Shown piece by piece: positions 56,980 through 62,729 of a stretch of 62,729 bases of DNA; position 1 is the stretch's first letter; every line of letters starts with the position of its first letter. A program made the translations under genes and the position numbers. The DNA is taken from positions 1 to 62,729 of the forward strand of contig JANYHK010000136.1 of the NCBI GenBank assembly GCA_025359105.1, given 5' to 3'. The notes below the pieces were generated by a model, which had not been told where the DNA came from, ran no database searches, and saw nothing but the letters and a program-made list of their open reading frames with translations. Source of the stretch: Myxococcales bacterium. Lineage in GTDB: Bacteria; Myxococcota_A; Polyangia; Polyangiales; Polyangiaceae.

Positions 56980-57705
56980 ATGACGACGGCATGGCCCAAG
57001 AGCCTGGCCCCGGACGGCCCTCTCAGCGCGACGCTGCGCCGCGCCGGCCCGCAGATCCTGAACGGCCTTCACCCGGCACGACTGCTCGCCCGGGCGCTGG
57101 GGTCGGACCGGCTGGATTTCGCACGTGCGTTCGGCGACACGTGGATGGTGCTGGTCCAGGTCCAAGCCGGCAGCGAGCTACTGCGGGGGCTGGCGGAGCT
57201 CGCCACCGACCTCGAGCCTCGGCTTGCCGGCATCCCGGACGGAAGCACGACGACCACGCTGCGCCGAACGAATGGCCGGGCCGATCCCTCGCCCGCGCCG
57301 CTCGGGGTCTCCGGCCTCCACGAGCGCCTTGCCCGCACGAACCTGCTGGTGCTCCCGCTGCGCAAGCGGGCGGCGGCAGATCGCCCCTTCCCGAACCGCG
57401 TGTCGGTCGGGCGCGCCGGCAACTCCGATCTGGTTCTCCGCGATGACAGCATTTCGAGGTTTCACGGCTACTTCGCCACGGCCGAAGCGGGCGGCTTCTC
57501 GCTGGTCGACGCGCGGAGCAAGAACGGCACGTTCCTGAACGGCGCGCCGCTCACGCCGCTCGAGCCCGCTGTGCTGAGGGCCGGCGACGAAGTGCGCTTC
57601 GGCGACGTTGCGGCGACCCTGTGCTTGCCCGAGACGTTCTGGGACCTCGTCGCGGGCGGAGCGCCGCTCACCGGCCGCGCGAAGAAAACGCTCACGGGCA
57701 CTTGA
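56980..57705 (+). CDS. FHA-domain protein, 241 aa
   Basis: The C-terminal FHA domain shows VSVGRAGNSDLVLRDDSISRFHGYF, LVDARSKNGTFLNGAPL and LRAGDEVRFGDV, with the conserved G-R, S-x-x-H and N-G residues that bind phosphothreonine. The N-terminal half is helical and unfamiliar. It is cytosolic and probably reads kinase output. Its stop overlaps the stop of the convergent kinase gene by 14 bases, so the two are likely functional partners. Confidence 0.85.
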   Translation: MTTAWPKSLAPDGPLSATLRRAGPQILNGLHPARLLARALGSDRLDFARAFGDTWMVLVQVQAGSELLRGLAELATDLEPRLAGIPDGSTTTTLRRTNGRADPSPAPLGVSGLHERLARTNLLVLPLRKRAAADRPFPNRVSVGRAGNSDLVLRDDSISRFHGYFATAEAGGFSLVDARSKNGTFLNGAPLTPLEPAVLRAGDEVRFGDVAATLCLPETFWDLVAGGAPLTGRAKKTLTGT

Positions 57706-60532
57706 GCGAGCCCTCCAGCTCCCTCGTGCGGCCGCGGTAGTACACGCCGGACTCGGCCGACTCGACGAGCCTCTTGGCGTCGTTGAGTCGGCCGCACAGG
57801 ACGACGAAGTCCACCGACGGCTCGCCCGTCGCCGGATCCAGATCGAGGTTCGTCTCCGCGCCGCCGAGATCGATGGTCTTACCGGAGCGCAGCGCCGCGA
57901 AGCCCTCGAGGAGCTTGGCCGGCCCTACGTCCACCGGCAACCCCGGCGGGACGAGCCGCGCGATGGCGCGTGAGAGGCTCGGTCCGCTGATCGGCTCGGC
58001 GCCGAGCGCCGCGGTGGCGTAGGCGATCGCGTAGAGCGCGTCGTAGGACGCCGTCGGCGACTCGTTGGTGCTCGTCTTCTTGTCTGCGTAGGTCTCGTTG
58101 TAGTGGAGCGTGAAGCGCGCGTTGGGCACCGTGGTGCCTGGCAAGTTCAGCCCGAGCACCCGCGCGCGCCGCTCGGGGTCTCCCGCAAAGAAGCGATAGA
58201 GCTCCGGCCCGGTCGGGCTCCGATCGGACACGTAGTGCGGGCGCGGCACGGCCTTTGGCCACTTCTTCTCGAGCGGCTCGAAGACATTGCGCACGAGCGC
58301 GTCCTCGCCGAGGTAGAGCACGATGTGCGGCCGGAAGACGAGCAGCTCCGCCAGCGCCGCCTCGTACAGGGGCGCTTGCTCGCCCGTCGGATCGCCGTAG
58401 ACGAGCTCCTTGAAGGACGCTTTGTTCTCGAGCGCAGACTTGCCGTTGAACTTCAGCTCGCGGAAGAGCGCATCGGCGAAGGCGATGCCGTTGGCCGCGC
58501 TCGGGCGAACGAACGCCACGCGCACCTCCTCGGCGCCGAGCGACTTGCGCAGCGGCGGCTCCAGAAGCTGATCGACGACGCGGCTCATCGGGATGGCCGC
58601 CTGACCGCTGCTCGTGGTCGTCCGGTAGACGAGGCGCGGCTCTCCCGCCGGCTGGGCGACGCGCGTGATCATGTCGGCGCGGTTGACGGCGGCGAGGACC
58701 ATGACGCGGTTCGGAACGTACAGCGACGGTGCGAGCTCGAGGAGCAGCGCACCGGAGCCAAAACCGACGATCGCGGGGACGTGGAGATCCTCGACGAGAT
58801 GATGCGCGACGGCCTTGCCGTCCTTGACGTCGTCACAAGATACGAGCGCCAGCGGGCGCGGTGGCGCAGCACCAGGAGCGGGCAGGCCGTGGGCGACATG
58901 CGCGACGTCGCGCCGCGCGAGGTCGATCGACCGCTCCTGCGCGGCGCCGAAATCCACGTTCTCCCCCGTATGCGGGAACATCACGCCGACCAGCACGACG
59001 TGATCGTTCTCGATGTCCCCCGGCTCGGCCAGGAGTCTGCAGCCCTCGCTCTCCACGGCCACGCAGGCCCCGTCGTCCTTCCGACAGACGTGAGGTCGGC
59101 CCTCGTGGGTCCGCGTGCACTCGGCGTTCGAGGCGCAGCCCTTCTTCGCAACGCAGATCCCGCGACCGCCACAGAGCCAATCGGTGCCGGTGCCAGCGCA
59201 GTCGGCGTCGGCGTAACACGCCGTCGGGGTGCGGGCCGCCGCGAGGCTGCTCGCTGCAGCGGACGCTCGCCCGCGGAGGTTCTCGCGCACGGCGTAGCCC
59301 CCGAAGCCGACGAGTAGGGCCGCGATCACCGCCAGCGCGAGCGTCGGGCGCCTTCGCGGGGCCGGGGCCGGAGGCAGGCTCGGGTCTCGGGGCAGCGGCA
59401 GCTTCGCCGCGGTGCGCGTGACCGTGAAGCCTCGGGCGGTTACGCCTCGGTCCATCGGCGCGCGGCCGTCCGCAGGCTCGCTCGCCGTCGGAGGGCCGGA
59501 AACGGAAAGAAGTGGCACGTTCGCGTCGTCGGCGCCCCTCGCGTCGGAGGGCGGGGCGGTCCGGATCCGGTCCTCGATCAGGCGGTCGCTCTCGGCGCGC
59601 TGCTTCTCGAAGAGCCCCGACAGGAGGGCCTTGATGGCCGCTGGCCCGACGCGCGCACCACCGGAATCGAGCCACCCCTCGAGCGCGCGCCCGAAGTCGG
59701 CGGCCGACGCGTAACGATCGCTCGGGGCCGCGGCGAGCGAGCGCATGCAGATGGCGCAGAGTCGGTCGTCGGCCTCGGGCCGAAAGGCCTTCGGCGACTC
59801 GAAGGTGCCCTTGCTCAGTTTGTTGAAGATGTCGAAGTCTTCGCTTCCTTGCCAGAAGCGGCGCCCCGCCAACGCCTGCCACAGGAGGATGCCGACACAG
59901 AAGACGTCCGCCCTGTGATCGAGCGGATACAGGCCTTTGATCGCCTGCTCTGGCGCCATGTAGTGGAGCTTGCCCTTGAAGACGCCGGACTCGGTCTTGG
60001 TGGAGGAGTCGGCCGCCTTCGCGATCCCGAAATCGAGGACCTTGACCTCGCCGTGGTAGGTCAGAAACAGATTGTGCGGCGAGACATCACGATGAACGAT
60101 GTGGAGCGGGTTGCTGCGGCGGTCGGTGAGCTTGTGCGCGTAGTCGAGGCCGGCCAGCGCCTGCGCCAGCGTCCACACCAGGAGCGCGATCGGCACGCCG
60201 CCCTTGGTCGCGAGCTCCCTGTCCAAGGCATCGAGGGTCTGGCCCTCGAGGTACTCCATCTCGATGGAGTAGGTCGACCCGTCGACGCCGACCTCGTTCG
60301 TCTGCACGACGTTGGGATGGTGCAGGCGCGCCGCGAGCCGCGCCTCCTCGAGGAACATGGCGAGGGCGTCGGGCTCCCGGGCGAGCTCGTGCCTCAGCTG
60401 TTTCAGTACCTTGAGCTTCTCGAAGCCGCCGACCCCCTCGGCGACGGCGAGGTACACCGTGCCCATGCCGCCCCTGCCCAGCTCGAAGAGCAGGCGACGT
60501 GAGGACGCGTGGGGTAGGAGGGACTTGGACAC
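57692..60532 (-). CDS. Receptor Ser/Thr kinase with Cys-rich and periplasmic-binding-protein sensor, 946 aa
   Basis: Three parts in one chain. Kinase (1-290): GRGGMGTVYLA, ATP Lys44, HIVHRDVSPHN, DFGIAK, GKLHYMAPEQ. One transmembrane helix is at about 396-414. Outside, a Cys-rich stretch (439-498) with C-x5-C-type spacing (CYADADC, CASNAEC) is followed by a type-1 periplasmic-binding domain (about 510-946): VVLVGVMFPHTGENVDFGAAQ, VPAIVGFGSGA, LVYRTTTSSGQA. It resembles branched-chain amino-acid/ligand-binding proteins. It probably senses a small ligand and phosphorylates cytosolic proteins. GTG start. Confidence 0.88.
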   Translation of the reverse strand: MSKSLLPHASSRRLLFELGRGGMGTVYLAVAEGVGGFEKLKVLKQLRHELAREPDALAMFLEEARLAARLHHPNVVQTNEVGVDGSTYSIEMEYLEGQTLDALDRELATKGGVPIALLVWTLAQALAGLDYAHKLTDRRSNPLHIVHRDVSPHNLFLTYHGEVKVLDFGIAKAADSSTKTESGVFKGKLHYMAPEQAIKGLYPLDHRADVFCVGILLWQALAGRRFWQGSEDFDIFNKLSKGTFESPKAFRPEADDRLCAICMRSLAAAPSDRYASAADFGRALEGWLDSGGARVGPAAIKALLSGLFEKQRAESDRLIEDRIRTAPPSDARGADDANVPLLSVSGPPTASEPADGRAPMDRGVTARGFTVTRTAAKLPLPRDPSLPPAPAPRRRPTLALAVIAALLVGFGGYAVRENLRGRASAAASSLAAARTPTACYADADCAGTGTDWLCGGRGICVAKKGCASNAECTRTHEGRPHVCRKDDGACVAVESEGCRLLAEPGDIENDHVVLVGVMFPHTGENVDFGAAQERSIDLARRDVAHVAHGLPAPGAAPPRPLALVSCDDVKDGKAVAHHLVEDLHVPAIVGFGSGALLLELAPSLYVPNRVMVLAAVNRADMITRVAQPAGEPRLVYRTTTSSGQAAIPMSRVVDQLLEPPLRKSLGAEEVRVAFVRPSAANGIAFADALFRELKFNGKSALENKASFKELVYGDPTGEQAPLYEAALAELLVFRPHIVLYLGEDALVRNVFEPLEKKWPKAVPRPHYVSDRSPTGPELYRFFAGDPERRARVLGLNLPGTTVPNARFTLHYNETYADKKTSTNESPTASYDALYAIAYATAALGAEPISGPSLSRAIARLVPPGLPVDVGPAKLLEGFAALRSGKTIDLGGAETNLDLDPATGEPSVDFVVLCGRLNDAKRLVESAESGVYYRGRTRELEGSLKCP

Positions 60533-60725
60533 GGTTCCGCCGCTCTTGGACTGAACCGGTCAAAGCGAGGAACGTGCCTGCGCGCGGTGCGGGTGCGGCG
60601 GCCAGATCGGCCCGGTGCAACGACGAAGCCGTCAAGTCGTGGTCGAGCGTCGCGGGTCCGGCGTCAACGCGCTGGCGGTACGCGCGCACCGAGCCTACCT
60701 CGATGCGCGTACGCGAAGGTGACGC

Positions 60726-61793
60726 TCAGTCCGCCGGGTAGTCGGTGTAGCCCTTCTCGCCCGGCGTGTAGAACGTCGCCTGTTCCGCCTCGCGAAGCGT
60801 CGCCCCGCGGCGGAGCTTGTCCGGCAAGTTCGGGTTGCCGAGGAACGGACGGCCGAACGCGACGAGCTCGCCCCGCCCCTCGGTCAGGTCGGCCTCTGCA
60901 CGAGCCATGTCGTACCCGCCCGACAGGACGATGGCTCCGTTGAAGCCATGCCGGATCGCGGAGATGAGCTCCCGCTTCGGCTTCGGCGCCCCCATCGTGC
61001 TGTGGTCGACGAGGTGCACGTAGAGAATCTTGCGGGCAGCGAGCTCCGTGGCGAGCTTCGCGTAGAGCGCGTCGGTGTGCTCGTCGGCTTGCATGCCGCC
61101 GAAGGCCCCGTACGGCGAGAGGCGGATACCGACGCGGTTGGCGCCGACCTTCGCGGCGATGGCGTCGACCACGGCGAGCACGAACTTGAGGCGCCCGTCG
61201 ACGGTGCCGCCCCACTCGTCGGTCCGCAGGTTCGACGCGACGTTGAGGAACTGCTCGATGAGGTAGCCGTTCGCGCCGTGGAGCTCGACGGCGTCGAAGC
61301 CGGCTGCCATCGCGAGGGCGCCTGCGTTCACGAACTCGCCGATCGCGGTCTCGATGTCGGCGGCGGTCATCACCGCCGGCACCGGATGCGGCTTGCTGCC
61401 CTCGGAGTCGGTCCACATCTCGCCCGGCGCCGCTACGGCGGACGGACCGAGAATGCGCGCGCCCGCGGGGAGGTTCGCGGGGTGCCCGACGCGGCCGGTG
61501 TGCATCAATTGAACGGCGATGCGCCCACCCTTGGCGTGGACGGCGTCGGTCACGTGCTTCCACGCGGCGGCCTGCTCCTTGGTGAACAGACCAGGAATTC
61601 GTGCGTAGCCGAGCCCGTTCGGCGACGGGGACGTCCCCTCGGTCACGATGAGCCCGGCGCTCGCGCGTTGCGCGTAGTACGTCGCGACGAGATCGCCCGG
61701 CACGTTGCCGAGGCTGCGGCTTCGCGTCATCGGGGACATGACGATGCGGTTGCCCAGCGGGATGGGCCCGAGCGTGAACGGTTCGAACAGCAT
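60726..61793 (-). CDS. Old Yellow Enzyme family NADH:flavin oxidoreductase, 355 aa
   Basis: FMN enzyme with TIM-barrel motifs MSPMTRSRS, AVQLMHTGRVGHP, ELHGANGYLIEQFLNVASNLRTDEWGG and VGIRLSPYGAFGG. The start MLFEPFTLGPIPLGNRIVM is typical. Reduces activated alkenes, nitrate esters or quinones with NAD(P)H; the physiological substrate is unknown. GGAG precedes the ATG at a good distance. It stands alone between the kinase and ABC-F genes. Confidence 0.92.
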   Translation of the reverse strand: MLFEPFTLGPIPLGNRIVMSPMTRSRSLGNVPGDLVATYYAQRASAGLIVTEGTSPSPNGLGYARIPGLFTKEQAAAWKHVTDAVHAKGGRIAVQLMHTGRVGHPANLPAGARILGPSAVAAPGEMWTDSEGSKPHPVPAVMTAADIETAIGEFVNAGALAMAAGFDAVELHGANGYLIEQFLNVASNLRTDEWGGTVDGRLKFVLAVVDAIAAKVGANRVGIRLSPYGAFGGMQADEHTDALYAKLATELAARKILYVHLVDHSTMGAPKPKRELISAIRHGFNGAIVLSGGYDMARAEADLTEGRGELVAFGRPFLGNPNLPDKLRRGATLREAEQATFYTPGEKGYTDYPAD

Positions 61794-61844
61794 GCGTCTC
61801 CGATGACCCCGCCGCCCGTCCGGTTGCGCGCCGTCTTTGCGCCC

Positions 61845-62729
61845 TCAGGCGCGAATGCCGGGCGCCTCGTGCCCGCTGGCGCTGACGTACTCGTTGTACC
61901 CGCCGCCGTAGACGACGGGTTTGCCGGCGCCGAGCTCGAGTACGCGGTTCGACAGCGCGGCGAGAAAGCGACGGTCGTGGGACACGAAGAGCATCGTCCC
62001 TTCGAAATCGGCCAGCGCCTTCACGAGCATCTCCTTGGTGCCCATGTCGAGGTGGTTGGTCGGCTCGTCGAGGACGAGGAAGTTCGGCGGGTCGTAGAGC
62101 ATCTTGGCGAGGACGACGCGCGCCTTCTCGCCGCCGGAGAGGATGCGGCAGCGCTTCTCGACGTCGTCGCCGGAGAAACCGAAGGCGCCGGCGAGCGACC
62201 GCATAGAGCCGATCGTGGCGAGGGGGAACGCGTCCTGGAGCGTCTCGAACACCGTGCGCTCGGGATCGAGCAAGTCCATCGTGTGCTGCGCGAAATACGC
62301 CATCTTCACGCTGGCGCCGACCTTGACCGTGCCGCTGTCGGGATCCGACGCGCCAGCGACGAGCTTGAGCAACGTCGACTTGCCGGCGCCGTTGATGCCC
62401 ATCACGCACCACCGCTCGCTCCGGCGGATGAGGAGATCGAAGCCGTCGTAGATGACCTTCGCGCCGTACGCCTTCTTGACGCTCCCGAGGCTCGCGACGT
62501 CCTCGCCAGAGCGCGGCGGCGGGCGGAAGTCGAACTCGACTACCTTGCGCGTGCGCGGCGGCTCGACGCGCTCGATCTTGTCGAGCTTCTTCACGCGCGA
62601 CTGCACCTGAGCGGCTTTGGCGGCTTGCGCCTTGAACCGGTCGATGAAGCGTTGCTCCTTGGCGAGCATCGCCTGCTGCCGCTCGAAGGCCGCTTGCGCC
62701 TGCTCTTCGGCGAGCGCGCGTTGCGCGAC
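61845..62729 (-). CDS. ABC-F ATPase, C-terminal part cut by window edge
   Basis: The visible 294 residues comprise a Lys/Gln/Ala-rich inter-domain linker and the second ABC cassette, with MGINGAGKSTLLKL (Walker A), LSGGEKARVVLAKML (signature), LDEPTNHLD and SHDRRF. The frame stays open to base 62729, so the N-terminal half lies outside. It is not EttA, which is encoded elsewhere in the window. Such proteins act on ribosomes in stress or antibiotic protection. Confidence 0.92.
   Translation of the reverse strand, partial: VAQRALAEEQAQAAFERQQAMLAKEQRFIDRFKAQAAKAAQVQSRVKKLDKIERVEPPRTRKVVEFDFRPPPRSGEDVASLGSVKKAYGAKVIYDGFDLLIRRSERWCVMGINGAGKSTLLKLVAGASDPDSGTVKVGASVKMAYFAQHTMDLLDPERTVFETLQDAFPLATIGSMRSLAGAFGFSGDDVEKRCRILSGGEKARVVLAKMLYDPPNFLVLDEPTNHLDMGTKEMLVKALADFEGTMLFVSHDRRFLAALSNRVLELGAGKPVVYGGGYNEYVSASGHEAPGIRA

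Overview
This window looks like chromosome from a myxobacterium, probably Polyangiales (inferred from gene style, not from a marker gene). It is very GC-rich with strong GC3 codon bias. It has three Hanks-type Ser/Thr kinases with transmembrane or extracellular domains, an FHA protein, and many lipoproteins with Asp/Ala/Gly- or Thr/Ser/Gly-rich linkers. No rRNA, tRNA, CRISPR array, phage or plasmid module was found. The only mobile-DNA sign is the 5' end of a probable IS701-like transposase gene at the left edge.

Layout. 1-9.4 kb: transposase fragment, lipoproteins (one a copper monooxygenase of the PHM fold with all expected ligands), an esterase pair, a TerB-like protein, an aldehyde dehydrogenase-like protein, a small zinc-ribbon protein and a large ASH-repeat lipoprotein. 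9.6-18.9 kb: a His-rich Spy/CpxP-like protein, an acyl-CoA ligase, a leftward kinase block (kinase with AgmX/PglI-like tail, lipoprotein, second kinase, TPR protein), a class II glutamine amidotransferase, a quinone-oxidoreductase-like enzyme and a rhodanese lipoprotein. 19.0-22.1 kb: an operon for a YqiJ-like OB-fold membrane protein, a YqiK-type flotillin and a small K+-channel-like protein. 22.2-31 kb: a PilB/GspE ATPase, beta-propeller lipoproteins, an M15 peptidase-like lipoprotein, EttA and a sugar-dehydrogenase-like lipoprotein. 31-35.3 kb: a DNA end-repair group of PolX, a LigD-type primase-polymerase and a LigD-type ATP ligase, with no Ku in view. 35.3-37.7 kb: an epimerase and a dicarboxylate symporter.

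37.8-45.0 kb is the most interesting segment: a tightly coupled five-gene operon of a medium-chain dehydrogenase, an AsnB-type amidotransferase, a probable 2OG/Fe(II) oxygenase, a stand-alone adenylation-thiolation-reductase protein and a two-domain NadR. The last three junctions are ATGA overlaps. It reads as an undescribed small-molecule pathway making a reduced, probably hydroxylated and amidated acid, with a nicotinamide-riboside kinase/adenylyltransferase in the same transcript.

45-62.7 kb: a metallo-beta-lactamase-fold lipoprotein, a PDZ protein, a Ski2-like helicase with a DUF3516-like tail, a Cys-repeat lipoprotein, an AmpG-like transporter, a YtcJ-type amidohydrolase, a secreted MACPF-like protein, an FHA protein facing a kinase with a periplasmic-binding-protein sensor, an Old Yellow Enzyme, and a partial ABC-F protein at the right edge.

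A regulatory pattern runs through the window. Many genes that do not follow another gene lack a Shine-Dalgarno and instead have a TAnnnT -10 element ending exactly 6-7 nt before the start codon, the geometry expected of leaderless transcripts.
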